Assembly: GCF_027627575.1 (NCBI RefSeq)
Contig: NZ_CP114065.1
Coordinates: 7,547,197 to 7,611,196 of the forward strand
Direction: 5' to 3'
Source of the DNA: Kribbella sp. CA-293567
GTDB taxonomy: Bacteria > Actinomycetota > Actinomycetes > Propionibacteriales > Kribbellaceae
DNA length: 64,000 bases
Shown here piece by piece: positions 1-8,442 of the stretch (position 1 is its first letter; each line of letters opens with the position of its first letter). Under the pieces are notes generated by a model. The model made no database searches. It was not told where the DNA came from and saw nothing but the letters and a program-made list of their open reading frames with translations. Both the position numbers and the translations under genes were made by a program.

Positions 1-1
1 C

Positions 2-790
2 AGCATCGAGCAGATCCCGCCGAACGTCCGGCACGAGCTCGTCACCATCGGCCAACCGGTCTGGTGGGCCGCGCGCGGCATCGTCGGCGGCGGCGCGATC
101 TTCGCCCTGTTCGGCGCCTCCGCCGTCACCGTGGTCGGGGCGCTGGCCGGTGCGGTCGTGTCGGTCTGGATCGGCCGCCAGACCCAGCAGGACCGCAGGT
201 GGCTCTGGTACGTCGTACCGCTGAACGTCGTTGCCGCCATCATCGTTCCGCTCTGGCTGGCCTACAGCTTCGTCGGCGGCTCGGCGGGCCCGTTCACCAA
301 CTACCGCAGCAATCCCGGTGCCAGCTCGAGCTACTACTCGAACGGCCTGGTCCTGAACGGCACCCCGGTCGACAACATCTACCCGTTCGACGAGCAGGGC
401 CGGCAGGTGAAGGTCCGGCTCTACGACCAGGACGGCGAGCCGCTCAACCTGGAGCTGCGCGACTGCCAGGCGTTGTACGGCGAGAACAACCGCGAGGGGG
501 TCAGCAACTTCTTCCCCCAGCCCACGATCTCGACCTCGCCGGAGGGCTACTCGGACGCGGAGAACTGCAAGGACACCGACAAGGCGCCGTTCCTGCCGCC
601 ACCGGCTCCCGCCACGCGGCCGTCCTACACTCCGTCGGCCGGCACCACGCCGACGCCGCCGGTTCCGTCCAACCCGGTTCCGTCCACCCCGGCCGCGAGC
701 ATCAAGCCCAGCACCCCTCCGCCGGCCACCCCGCCGACCCCGGGCGGGGTCACGCTGACCGTCCCACCGACGACGATCCCGACGCGCTGA
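2..790 (+). CDS. Membrane protein with Pro/Thr-rich tail, 5' end cut by window edge
   Basis: The reading frame is open from the left edge, so the true start lies outside the window; an ATG at 131 falls inside a membrane helix and is unlikely to be the start. Two hydrophobic segments are visible, roughly codons 28-57 and 67-90, followed by a Gly/Ser/Tyr-rich stretch and a segment reading NIYPFDEQGRQVKVRLYDQD. The last 65 residues or so are almost only Pro, Thr, Ser and Ala. The NIYPFDEQG segment recalls the external tail of actinobacterial HAAS/DUF1700-type membrane proteins that sit beside PadR regulators, but the diagnostic N-terminus is missing. Function unknown. The 3' end faces an acetyltransferase gene across a 27-bp gap. 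Confidence 0.75.
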   Translation, partial: SIEQIPPNVRHELVTIGQPVWWAARGIVGGGAIFALFGASAVTVVGALAGAVVSVWIGRQTQQDRRWLWYVVPLNVVAAIIVPLWLAYSFVGGSAGPFTNYRSNPGASSSYYSNGLVLNGTPVDNIYPFDEQGRQVKVRLYDQDGEPLNLELRDCQALYGENNREGVSNFFPQPTISTSPEGYSDAENCKDTDKAPFLPPPAPATRPSYTPSAGTTPTPPVPSNPVPSTPAASIKPSTPPPATPPTPGGVTLTVPPTTIPTR

Positions 791-811
791 GTTGAACCGA
801 GCAGTCCCAGC

Positions 812-860
812 ACTGGGCTACAGGTGCGCCGCGGCAACCCCGCGGTACCTGTAGCCCAGT
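812..860. terminator. Bidirectional terminator-like hairpin between convergent genes
   Basis: Perfect 14-bp arms, ACTGGGCTACAGGT at 812-825 and its complement at 847-860, enclose a loop that itself contains CCGCGG-CAACC-CCGCGG. The right part lies inside the last codons of the minus-strand acetyltransferase gene, so the stem is partly coding. Its place between two converging stop codons fits a shared terminator; there is no long U tract. Confidence 0.6.
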
Positions 861-1537
861 TTGCGATAGACCCCGATCGCGATCTCGTTGCGGCCGTCGA
901 CCATCAGCGCCGCCCGGCCGTGCCGCTTCACCAGCTCGGCCGTCACGAACGCACAGACCTGCCGGGACAGACCGCGCCCCCGAGCATCCGGCCTGGTCGC
1001 CACGCCGGCCAGGAACCCGACGTCGGGCGCGCTCCAGGCATCGGCCGCGATGCTCAGCAGTTCGCCCGCCTCGCCGGTCAGCGCTGCCCATCGCGATACC
1101 CCGGAATCCGACGGCCAGGCATAGGACTCCGGCGACGCGACGGTCAGCAACTCCTCCACGCCGGCAGAACCGTCCAGCCAAGCCGCGGTGGTCGTTTCGG
1201 ATGGCGCCACCGAGGTCTCCATCCACCCGAAGGTGGCCCGCAGCGACAACCCCGGCACGCGATCGGCCAACTCGCGGATGACCGGCTCCTCGCCGAACGG
1301 CCGGTACGTCGGCCCCAGCTCGGCCAGAGCGTCCTCCACCAGCGGCGCCAGGTCGTCCATCGGCCCGCGAACTACCAGCCGATCGTGCTTCGACAGATCG
1401 GCGGCCGCCACCACGACCGCGTCGCCGGAGTACCAAGCCCTGCTCCGGCCACCGAGATCGCCCTGCCCGGCCCAGACCTGCAGCAGATCGCCCTCGGCTC
1501 TCGACGCCAGCTCCCCGGCGGTTGAAATCTCATCCAC
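818..1537 (-). CDS. GNAT-family N-acetyltransferase
   Basis: Predicted 239-residue soluble acetyl-CoA-dependent transferase of unknown acceptor. The C-terminal half carries the GNAT core: a beta strand followed by VATRPDARGRGLSRQVCAF (about residues 177-195), which contains the RGRG pyrophosphate-binding loop, and then NEIAIGVYRKLGY, the usual closing motif of the fold. The N-terminal 130 residues are poorly conserved and probably form the substrate side, as in two-domain GNATs of actinomycetes. The start is a GTG at 1537 with no strong ribosome-binding site. It is read away from the cyclase gene (1559-2650), which lies just upstream on the same strand. Confidence 0.8.
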   Translation of the reverse strand: MDEISTAGELASRAEGDLLQVWAGQGDLGGRSRAWYSGDAVVVAAADLSKHDRLVVRGPMDDLAPLVEDALAELGPTYRPFGEEPVIRELADRVPGLSLRATFGWMETSVAPSETTTAAWLDGSAGVEELLTVASPESYAWPSDSGVSRWAALTGEAGELLSIAADAWSAPDVGFLAGVATRPDARGRGLSRQVCAFVTAELVKRHGRAALMVDGRNEIAIGVYRKLGYRYRGVAAAHL

Positions 1538-1558
1538 CAGGCCATTGTCTCTGACGCG

Positions 1559-2650
1559 TCAGCTGGGCGCCGAGGCACGTTGCAGCGCGTACGGCGTGAG
1601 GTGGTGGTAGCCGCGCACGGACACCCGCCGAAGCCGCCGCAGCCGGTACGCCGGGTGGCCGTCGAGCGCCGCAGCCAGTTCGCGATCGGCCAGGACGCGA
1701 CCCGGCTTGGCCTCCGAGGTCAGCCGCGAGGCGAGGTTGACCACCTCGCCGTACACGTCGCCCAGCCGGATCAGGATGCTCCCGTAGGCCAGGCCGATCC
1801 GCAGCTCGGGCAGGTCGCCGGCCTGGGCCATCTTGTCCTGCAGGGCCAGTGCCAGCGCGGCGCCCTGTGCGGGTGTGTCGGTGACGAACAGCACCTCGTC
1901 GCCCATCGACTTGATCACCCGGCCGCCGTTCAGCGCGACGACGTCGGCGGCCAGTCCCTCGAAGCGTTCGATCAACTTGCCGAGCTCCACGACGGACAAC
2001 CGCCGGGTCAGCCGGGTGTAGCTGACGATGTCGGCGAAACCCACCACCCGAATGCCCCGCGACAGTTCGTCGGAGCCTGCCACCGCGCGACCGGCCGCGG
2101 CCGCCAGATGCCGTCGCCAGACATAGCTCTGCAGGCGTTCCATTGCCGGAAGCAACAAAGTCGCCACCTCGATGGCGTCGTCGGCCGCCAGCTTGGAGTC
2201 GCTCAGCAGCTCCAGGAACATCGCCGACTGCCACGAAGCCAGCCGGGACTGGGTCTGGCCGAGCTTGCGGGCCAGCGACGACTCCACCGCGGGATCGATG
2301 AACCCGTCGTCCTCCAGTGCCGCGACGATCCGGAGCGCCTCGACATCGCCGTCGGTGAAGGCGATCTCGTCGTCCGGAACGGTCGCGAAACCGAGCGCGT
2401 GCCACATCAGCTCGGCCCGCTCGATCGAGATCCCGGCTCGCTCCGACACCTGGATCCGGGTGAACTTCCGCTCGCCGCCGAGCAACGCCTGCTCGAACTG
2501 CCGCTGCAGAACCACCAGATCCGGCTCGGCCGGCGGGGCTGCGCCGTCGGGCAGCAACGGCGAGGCAGCGAGGACCGGCTCCGCAGGCGGGGTGGGGTCA
2601 GCGGCCGGCTCGCGGGCGGGGCCGGCCGGGTCAGTCGGGCTGGGGGCCAC
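1559..2650 (-). CDS. Class III adenylate/guanylate cyclase
   Basis: A 363-residue cytoplasmic protein. A Pro/Ala-rich N-terminus (1-45) is followed by a helical region resembling the HTH-like adenylate cyclase regulatory domain of actinomycetes (about 45-190), then a catalytic CHD domain (about 195-350). Visible catalytic features are the first metal Asp in VGFADIVSYT, a Lys and the second metal Asp in VIKSMGDEVLF, DVYG, and Asn and Arg in VNLASRLT. The set looks complete, so activity is expected; the Lys favours ATP over GTP but I cannot prove that. The GTG start lies 20 bp inside the upstream cyclic-nucleotide-binding gene and has no clear ribosome-binding site, which suggests translational coupling. 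The pair would place a cNMP maker and a cNMP sensor in one transcript. Confidence 0.88.
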   Translation of the reverse strand: MAPSPTDPAGPAREPAADPTPPAEPVLAASPLLPDGAAPPAEPDLVVLQRQFEQALLGGERKFTRIQVSERAGISIERAELMWHALGFATVPDDEIAFTDGDVEALRIVAALEDDGFIDPAVESSLARKLGQTQSRLASWQSAMFLELLSDSKLAADDAIEVATLLLPAMERLQSYVWRRHLAAAAGRAVAGSDELSRGIRVVGFADIVSYTRLTRRLSVVELGKLIERFEGLAADVVALNGGRVIKSMGDEVLFVTDTPAQGAALALALQDKMAQAGDLPELRIGLAYGSILIRLGDVYGEVVNLASRLTSEAKPGRVLADRELAAALDGHPAYRLRRLRRVSVRGYHHLTPYALQRASAPS

Positions 2651-3035
2651 GGCGTTCGACGATGGTGGCGTCGATGGCAGCGCGGAAGTTCGGCAGCCGG
2701 TCGGTCAGGTCGTCGAACTTCTCCCGGGTGAAGTGCAGCAGCTGCAGCCGCGACTTCGCCGTGACCGTTGCCGTCCGCAACCGGTTCTGCCGGACCGCGA
2801 CCTCGCCGGCGATGTCACCCGGACCGAGCTCGGCGATCTCCTCGCCCTTCACCCGGACCGCCGCCGTACCACTGAGGATCAGGTACGCCGCGTCCGGCGG
2901 CGTCTGTTCCAGGATCAGCGACCAGCCGGCCGGTACCGACACCTCTTCGCCGGCCCGGAAGATGTCCTTGATCTCCCGGCCGGACAGCTCCGCGAACAGC
3001 GGCAGGTCCCGCGGGGACGTCCTACCCAGCGCCAC
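2631..3035 (-). CDS. Cyclic-nucleotide-binding domain protein
   Basis: A 134-residue single-domain protein of the CRP/cNMP-binding fold with no attached DNA-binding domain. It shows the beta-barrel signature: PAGWSLILEQTPPDAAYLILSG, then LGPGDIAGEVAV, where the GE pair of the phosphate-binding cassette is present, then LRTATVTAKS. The canonical cassette Arg is replaced by the sequence around VRQNRLR, so the exact ligand contact is uncertain. I prefer the GTG at 3035 because GGAGGA (3041-3046) sits 5 nt upstream; the frame could extend to 3167 but that region has no family similarity. It overlaps the cyclase gene by 20 bp. Similar stand-alone domains act as cAMP-responsive partner proteins. 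Confidence 0.85.
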   Translation of the reverse strand: MALGRTSPRDLPLFAELSGREIKDIFRAGEEVSVPAGWSLILEQTPPDAAYLILSGTAAVRVKGEEIAELGPGDIAGEVAVRQNRLRTATVTAKSRLQLLHFTREKFDDLTDRLPNFRAAIDATIVERRGPQPD

Positions 3036-3040
3036 GTCGA

Positions 3041-3046
3041 TCCTCC
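3041..3046 (-). promoter_or_regulatory. Ribosome-binding site that sets the cNMP-binding protein start
   Basis: GGAGGA on the minus strand, 5 nt before the GTG at 3035. It supports the 134-residue form over a longer frame beginning at 3167. Confidence 0.7.
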
Positions 3047-3262
3047 GAGCCCGCCGGGATGGACCCGGCGATAGCAGGCCGATGTTTCCAGTCAGTAACT
3101 CTAACGCTTGATCTCGGCCGAGGTCACCGGCCGATCCGGCGGATCGGTGAACACTTGGTGTGACCACCTGGTGGCAGAGGGGCGACGTGGGCCTGCTCGG
3201 CCGTTTAGCATCGGTGATCCGTTCGCCCGCCCCCGTGGCGAACCAGGCTCTGGGGTGAGCAC
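3047..3262. promoter_or_regulatory. Divergent promoter region between cNMP operon and glycosyltransferase
   Basis: About 215 bp separate two divergent genes, so both promoters should lie here. A perfect inverted repeat CCGATCC-GGC-GGATCGG occupies 3131-3147 and could bind a dimeric regulator. I see no convincing -35/-10 pair. Confidence 0.45.
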
Positions 3263-4516
3263 ATGCGAGTAGTCATGGTCGGAATGGGCACTCGCGGCGA
3301 CGCGCAACCGATGGCGGTCCTCGGCGCCGAACTGGCCGCGCGCGGACACCACGTCACCCTCGGGCTGTGCTCCGACCTGGTCTGGATCGGGCGGGCGCTC
3401 GGCCTGCACACGGTCGATCTGAAGGCGAACACCAGGGAGTTCATGGAGTCGTCACAGGGCCGGCAGTGGCTGGCCGCCGGGGACGTCCAGTCCTACGTCC
3501 GCTCGTTGCTGGACTACAAGCACCGGACCGCGGACCAACTGCAGGCCGACCTGATCGACCTGGCCTCGAACGCCGACCTGCTGGTCTCCGGGACCGCGAC
3601 CGAGCTCGAGGCCGTCGTGATCGCGGAGGCGGCTCACCTTCCGTACGCGTCGGTCTACCACGCGCCGATCCGCAGCAACAGCGCGTTCCCGCACCTGCTG
3701 GTCTCGACCGAAATCTACTCACCGGAGCAGAACCTCGCCACCTACGCGAAGGTCGACAGCGCCAACTGGCCGGTCTTCGAGCCCTTCGCGCAGAAGATCC
3801 GTGCTCGGGTCGGGCTGCCGGCCACCGCGGAGCGGACCGGAGCACGGCTCGCCCGCACCAACTCGCTGGAGCTGCAGGCGTACAGCCGGCACGTCGTACC
3901 GGAACTGGCCGACTGGGACCCCCGCCGGCCACTGACCGGCTTCCTCACCCCGTCGGCCGAGCAACGCGAACTGCTGGACGGGCCGATCGACCCCGAACTC
4001 GAGGCCTGGCTCGACGCCGGTGATCCCCCGGTGTACTTCGGTTTCGGCAGCATGCCGGTGCTCGAGCCGGAGGCCGCGCTGACCATGATCGAGAAGGTCG
4101 CCGACATGCTCGGCGTCCGCGCGCTGGTCAACCTCAGCACCGGTCCGGGCGAGGGCGACGCGGTTCGGGTCGTCGGCAACCTGGACCACGAAGCCGTCCT
4201 GCCGCGCTGCCTGGCCGCGGTCCACCACGGCGGCGCCGGTACTTCGGCGACCTCGCTGCGCGCCGGCCTCCCGACGGTCGTCTGCGCGGTCTTCGCCGAC
4301 CAGCCGTTCTGGGGCGCCCAGCTGCAGCGAATGGGCGTCGGCAGCAGCCTGCGCTTCACCGACCTGAGCGAACCCACCCTGTTCGCGGCCCTCGAACCGA
4401 TGCTTGCCGACGGCCCCCGTCAGCGCGCGGCCGAGCTGGCCGCCCTGCTCCGCGACGAGAACGCCGCTGCCCAGGGCGCCGACGCTCTCGAACAGTCCCT
4501 CGCCACCCGGCCGTAG
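3263..4516 (+). CDS. GT1-family (UGT/MGT-like) glycosyltransferase
   Basis: A 417-residue two-Rossmann-domain glycosyltransferase of the GT-B fold. The N-terminal acceptor domain begins MRVVMVGMGTRGDAQPMAVL, the GTRGD glycine-loop typical of sterol and macrolide glucosyltransferases. The C-terminal donor domain has YFGFGSM (start of the second Rossmann fold) and the nucleotide-sugar motif VHHGGAGTSATSLRAGLPTVV, with FADQPFWG after it. These are the marks of enzymes that add a sugar to lipids or natural products. The start follows GGGGTGAG. It stands alone, with a convergent exporter gene downstream, so the acceptor cannot be guessed. Confidence 0.85.
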   Translation: MRVVMVGMGTRGDAQPMAVLGAELAARGHHVTLGLCSDLVWIGRALGLHTVDLKANTREFMESSQGRQWLAAGDVQSYVRSLLDYKHRTADQLQADLIDLASNADLLVSGTATELEAVVIAEAAHLPYASVYHAPIRSNSAFPHLLVSTEIYSPEQNLATYAKVDSANWPVFEPFAQKIRARVGLPATAERTGARLARTNSLELQAYSRHVVPELADWDPRRPLTGFLTPSAEQRELLDGPIDPELEAWLDAGDPPVYFGFGSMPVLEPEAALTMIEKVADMLGVRALVNLSTGPGEGDAVRVVGNLDHEAVLPRCLAAVHHGGAGTSATSLRAGLPTVVCAVFADQPFWGAQLQRMGVGSSLRFTDLSEPTLFAALEPMLADGPRQRAAELAALLRDENAAAQGADALEQSLATRP

Positions 4517-4521
4517 GTCAC

Positions 4522-4554
4522 TCGCCCGGCCGGCCCTGCACCGTCAGCGGGCGA
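4522..4554. terminator. Weak hairpin between convergent genes
   Basis: TCGCCCG (4522-4528) pairs with CGGGCGA (4548-4554) in the 54-bp gap between the glycosyltransferase and the ThrE-type exporter. The stem is short and the loop long. Confidence 0.3.
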
Positions 4555-4570
4555 ATCGTGAGGCCGCCGG

Positions 4571-6289
4571 CTACTTCCCGCCGCGGGTGCGACGGGACCG
4601 GTGCGAGCGGGAGCGTTCGGTACGCCGCCGCGTGGGCCGGCGGGGGCCGACCAGGCGCGGCCCGGCGAGACGGTCCTCGAGACGACGGGCCTCGCGGCGG
4701 ATCGGCTGGGCGACGTACTCGCCGAGGATCACGCCGGAGGCCAGCGCGACCCCGATGGCCACGGCGGTGGCCAGCGAGACGATGCCGATCAGGTTGCCGA
4801 GGCTCATCAGCTCCAGCAAACCCTTGTAGATGGTGAGCCCCGGGAGCAGCGGGACGGTACCGGAGACCACCACCACCAAGGGCGGAACGCCCGAGCGGCG
4901 GCCGAGGGAGTAACCGGCCAGGCCGATCACGAAGGCCGCGGCCGCGGTCGACCACGCGGGGCCGAACTCCGCTCGCGACATCAGTGTGAAGACGAGAGAC
5001 CCCAGAGCGCCGACCACGCCGATCGGCAGCAGGGACCGCAGCGGGGAGTAGGACGCGTAGGCGAACGCGACCGCCATCAGGGCGCCGGAGCCGATCATGA
5101 CCGGGAGATTGGAGAGCTGGATCGTCTGCGCCTCGATCGCCACCGGCAGACCGAGTTTGATCCCGAGACTGATCCCCAGCGAGACGCCCGCGATGATGCC
5201 GCCGGTGAGCAGCATCGCCTCCAGGCTGCGGGCGGCCGCGGTCACGTAGTACCCGGTGATCGCGTCCTGGACGGCACCGGTGAGCGCGATCCCGGCCAGC
5301 AGCATGATGATGCCGGCGGCAACTACCAGTGACGGTTTCACCGGCGCGTGGACGGCGTACAGGATCAGGGCGACGGCGGTGGCGACGAACGCGCCGGCCA
5401 CCTGCTGGTAGAAGGCCGGGAGCCGCTGGCGGTTGAACCAGCGATTGCTGAGCTCGATGAAACAGGCGGTGACGACCGCGACCAGGGTGATCAGCCAGCC
5501 GCCACCGAGCAGCAGCGTCGCGCCGCCGGCCATCACACCCCAGGCGATCACCGAGCTCCAGCGGGGGAACGGTGGCCCGGCGGAGACGATCCGGGCGAGT
5601 TCCCGGCTGGCCTCCTCGCGGGTCAGCTCGGCGCGGGCGAACCGGCGGACGAGCTGGTCGACGGCGGTGAGGCGGGAGAAGTCCTGCCCGCGGTACCGGA
5701 CGACGCGCATGTGCGTCTCGGGGGCGACGTCGGGCGCGGCCTGGTACGAGATGGCGATCGAGGTGAAGGTGATGTCGACCTCGCAGCCGCGCAGGCCGGC
5801 CGACGCGGTCACGCTCAGGATGGTCGCCGTCGCGTCCGCCGTCCCGGCGCCGCTGGCGAGCACGACCTCCCCGATCCGCAGCGCCAGGTCGAGGGTGCGA
5901 TAAAGCTCACGCTGCTCGTCCCGGGCGCGCTCGTCGGCGGCCTGCAGTTCGGCGGAGAGCTCGTCGACCGACTGTTCACCGGTCGTCGGCTCCGAGTCGG
6001 CCCGCCGGTCGGCCCGCCGCCGCTCGGCCTTGCGCCGGTCCGCGCGCCGGCGCTCGCCACGGCGGAGATCCTCGGACCGCTTGTTCTCCTGCTGATCGGC
6101 CGACTGCGCCGCGTTTCGCTCGCGATCCGCTCGCCGCGACTCGCCCTGGCGGAGGTCCTCCGACAGCGTGGCATCCAGCGACGGCGCCCCTGCCTCCACG
6201 CCGTCGACCGCCCGCTCACCGCCCTTGGCCACCGTGCTCCTCTCGTCTGGTGAAACGACGCTAACTCCCATCGCCTCGCCGTACCCCAT
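4571..6289 (-). CDS. ThrE-family threonine/serine exporter-like protein
   Basis: About 572 residues from the ATG at 6289 (GGAG 6 nt upstream); other in-frame starts lie at 6388 and 6271. The first 125 residues or so are very charged, with repeated SEDLRRGERRRADRR-like units. Next comes the cytoplasmic DUF1212 part (ALRIGEVVLASGAGTADAT and CEVDITFTSI), then about ten hydrophobic helices corresponding to ThrE/DUF1212 (five) and DUF3815 (five), including GTVPLLPGLTIYKGLLEL. In Corynebacterium ThrE exports threonine and serine as a proton antiporter; I infer a similar amino-acid export role. The C-terminal 35 residues are again Arg-rich. Divergent from the carbohydrate operon. Confidence 0.85.
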   Translation of the reverse strand: MGYGEAMGVSVVSPDERSTVAKGGERAVDGVEAGAPSLDATLSEDLRQGESRRADRERNAAQSADQQENKRSEDLRRGERRRADRRKAERRRADRRADSEPTTGEQSVDELSAELQAADERARDEQRELYRTLDLALRIGEVVLASGAGTADATATILSVTASAGLRGCEVDITFTSIAISYQAAPDVAPETHMRVVRYRGQDFSRLTAVDQLVRRFARAELTREEASRELARIVSAGPPFPRWSSVIAWGVMAGGATLLLGGGWLITLVAVVTACFIELSNRWFNRQRLPAFYQQVAGAFVATAVALILYAVHAPVKPSLVVAAGIIMLLAGIALTGAVQDAITGYYVTAAARSLEAMLLTGGIIAGVSLGISLGIKLGLPVAIEAQTIQLSNLPVMIGSGALMAVAFAYASYSPLRSLLPIGVVGALGSLVFTLMSRAEFGPAWSTAAAAFVIGLAGYSLGRRSGVPPLVVVVSGTVPLLPGLTIYKGLLELMSLGNLIGIVSLATAVAIGVALASGVILGEYVAQPIRREARRLEDRLAGPRLVGPRRPTRRRTERSRSHRSRRTRGGK

Positions 6290-6407
6290 CCGCTGCTCCG
6301 CAGACAGTCCGCGACCCGGTGTCCGGAATCGGCCTGCAATCGCTTTCCGCCGACTCCCGCCACAGGTTGACTCGCCGTGACCGCCCACTTAAGGTTGCGA
6401 TCACAGC

Positions 6408-6427
6408 CTTGGAAAGCCCTTTCCAAG
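6408..6427. promoter_or_regulatory. Perfect 20-bp palindromic operator, LacI type
   Basis: CTTGGAAAGCCCTTTCCAAG: perfect 9-bp arms around a CC centre. LacI-family operators of actinobacteria often read TGGAAAGCGCTTTCCA, so this is a close fit. It lies 26 bp before the cupin start and about 120 bp before the ThrE start, where a repressor could block the carbohydrate operon. No LacI-family gene is in the window. Confidence 0.75.
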
Positions 6428-6453
6428 ACGACGCGGGCGAAGGGGGATCGAGC

Positions 6454-7188
6454 ATGTGCGAGGACGGAACGGCCGCGGCGCTGCCCGGCGGTATCGGCAT
6501 CTCGCGCTTGACGGTGTACGACCTCGAGGCACCCGACGGACTGGTCGGCGGCACCCCGCACGTACACCTCGCCTGTTCCGAGGGGTACTACGTGATCGCC
6601 GGTTCCGGTGCGGTCCAGACCCTCAACCCCAAGGGCTTCACCGAGACCCCGCTGCGGGCCGGCACGGTGGTCTGGTTCGACCCCGGCACGATCCACCGGC
6701 TGATCAACGGCGGCGAGCTGGAGATCCTCACCCTGATGTCGAACTCCGGTCTGCCCGAGGCCGGCGACGCCGTCCTCACTCTTCCGCCCGAGCACCTGAC
6801 CGACCGCGAGACCTACCTGCGGGCGACCACCCTCACCGGCGAGGGAGAAGCCCGGACCCCGTCCGCGATGGCGCGCCGCGATCTCGCGCTCGAGGGGTTC
6901 GCCGTACTGCGGGACGCGTTCGCCGCCGATGGGCCGTCCGCTCTCGACGCGTTCTACGCCTCCGCGGTGCGGATCGTCCAGCCGCAACTGGCCGACTGGC
7001 GACGTCGCTGGGAGGAAGGCGCGCGGCGCCTGGCCGACGAGACCGGTGCCGCCCTGGAGGCGCTGGAGGCCGGCCAGGCACCGCACCTGCTGAACGCCGA
7101 GCTGCACGAGCTGCCGGCGCCGACCGAGTTCGGTCGCCACGGCATGTGCGGCCGGCTCGACGTCTACGACGTGAACGAGCGCCGATGA
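6454..7188 (+). CDS. Cupin-domain protein heading the carbohydrate operon
   Basis: A 244-residue protein; the first 110 residues form a cupin. The metal site looks complete: HVHLACSEGYYV gives two His and a Glu, and WFDPGTIHRLI gives the third His. The C-terminal half is helical and of unknown role (ADWRRRWEEGARRLADETG). I chose the ATG at 6454, preceded by GGGGGA; the frame is open further upstream but that part crosses the operator. It is the first gene after the LacI-type palindrome and is followed at 90 bp by an oxidoreductase. Small cupins in sugar operons can act as isomerases, epimerases or dioxygenases; I cannot tell which. Confidence 0.75.
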   Translation: MCEDGTAAALPGGIGISRLTVYDLEAPDGLVGGTPHVHLACSEGYYVIAGSGAVQTLNPKGFTETPLRAGTVVWFDPGTIHRLINGGELEILTLMSNSGLPEAGDAVLTLPPEHLTDRETYLRATTLTGEGEARTPSAMARRDLALEGFAVLRDAFAADGPSALDAFYASAVRIVQPQLADWRRRWEEGARRLADETGAALEALEAGQAPHLLNAELHELPAPTEFGRHGMCGRLDVYDVNERR

Positions 7189-7278
7189 GAAGCGCCGGGC
7201 AGGACAAACACTTCTTTCAGTTCCCTTCCGCACGGCCCCACACCCCGCGCAGCGTTTGCGCCGAAGAGAGGTAGCACA

Positions 7279-8442
7279 GTGAACGATCGACACGTCGGCA
7301 TCGTGATGAACGGTGTCACCGGCCGGATGGGCCTGCGCCAGCACCTGGAGCGCTCCATCGTGGCGATCCGCGAGCAGGGTGGTATCCCGGCCGCTGACGG
7401 GACGATGATCATCCCCGAGCCGATCCTGGTCGGCCGGAACGAACTCAAGCTGAAGAACATCGCCGACAAGTACGGTCTGAGCCGCTGGACCACCGACCTG
7501 TCCGAGGCGCTGGCCGAGCCGGACGTCGAGATCTACTTCGACTCCCAGCTCACCCAGCTGCGGGAGAAGGGCGTCCGCGCCGCCGTCGAGGCCGGTAAGG
7601 CGATCTACTGCGAGAAGCCGATCGCCGAGGGGCTGGAGGCGGCCGTCGACCTGGCCCGCCTGGTACGCGACTCCGGGCTGAAGAACGGTGTCGTGCAGGA
7701 CAAGCTGTCGCTGCCCGGCCTGCGCAAGCTGAAGCGCCTCGTCGACGGCGGCTTCTTCGGCGAGATCCTCTCGGTCCGCGGCGAGTTCGGCTACTGGGTG
7801 TTCGAGGGTGACTGGCAGGAGGCGCAGCGGCCGGCCTGGAACTACAAGACCGAGGAGGGCGGCGGCATCGTCGTCGACATGTTCTGCCACTGGCGGTACG
7901 TGCTCGACCAGATCTTCGCGCCGGTGAAGTCGGTCTACTGCCAGGGCGCCACCCACATCCCGACCCGCTACGACGAGCAGGGGCAGGCGTACACCGCCAC
8001 CGCCGAGGACGCGGCGTACGGCGTCTTCGAGCTGGAGGGCGGGATCATCGCGCAGCTCAACTCCTCCTGGACCACCCGGGTGTTCCGCGACGAGCTGGTC
8101 GAGTTCCAGGTCGACGGAACCGAGGGCTCCGCGGTGGCCGGCCTGCGCAACTGCCACGCCCAGCACCGCTCGGCGACCCCGAAGCCGGTCTGGAACCCCG
8201 ACATCCCGGCGGAGTACTCGTTCCGCGACCAGTGGTCCGAGGTGCCCGACAACGAGGTGTTCGACAACGGCTTCAAGGTGCAGTGGGAGATGTTCCTGCG
8301 GCACATCGTCGACGACGCCCCGTTCACCTGGGACTTCGTCGAGGGCGCCAAGGGTGTCCAGCTGGCCGAGCTCGGACTGCAGTCGTGGCGCGAGGGACGC
8401 AAGCTGGAGGTCCCCGCGCTCGACATCGAGACGCGCGCATGA
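7279..8442 (+). CDS. Gfo/Idh/MocA-family sugar oxidoreductase
   Basis: A 387-residue NAD(P)-dependent dehydrogenase, cytoplasmic. The N-terminal Rossmann domain starts VGIVMNGVTGRMGLRQHL and ends with YCEKPIAEGLE, the E-K-P motif whose Lys is catalytic in the family. The C-terminal alpha/beta domain has the VVDMFCHW stretch that supplies the substrate-side His. The start is GTG with GAGAGG 8 nt upstream. The stop overlaps the next ATG (ATGA), so the two genes are surely co-transcribed. Relatives oxidise or reduce C3 of glycosides, levoglucosan or inositols. With two TIM-barrel isomerases downstream, oxidation to a 3-keto sugar is a plausible first or last step. Confidence 0.88.
   Translation: MNDRHVGIVMNGVTGRMGLRQHLERSIVAIREQGGIPAADGTMIIPEPILVGRNELKLKNIADKYGLSRWTTDLSEALAEPDVEIYFDSQLTQLREKGVRAAVEAGKAIYCEKPIAEGLEAAVDLARLVRDSGLKNGVVQDKLSLPGLRKLKRLVDGGFFGEILSVRGEFGYWVFEGDWQEAQRPAWNYKTEEGGGIVVDMFCHWRYVLDQIFAPVKSVYCQGATHIPTRYDEQGQAYTATAEDAAYGVFELEGGIIAQLNSSWTTRVFRDELVEFQVDGTEGSAVAGLRNCHAQHRSATPKPVWNPDIPAEYSFRDQWSEVPDNEVFDNGFKVQWEMFLRHIVDDAPFTWDFVEGAKGVQLAELGLQSWREGRKLEVPALDIETRA

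Noticed and set aside
5815..8304. 829-codon open frame on the minus strand across thrE, cupin and oxidoreductase genes
   Set aside because: It is antisense to genes with clear family motifs and shows only the Val/Asp/Gly/Arg-rich composition of GC-driven shadow frames.
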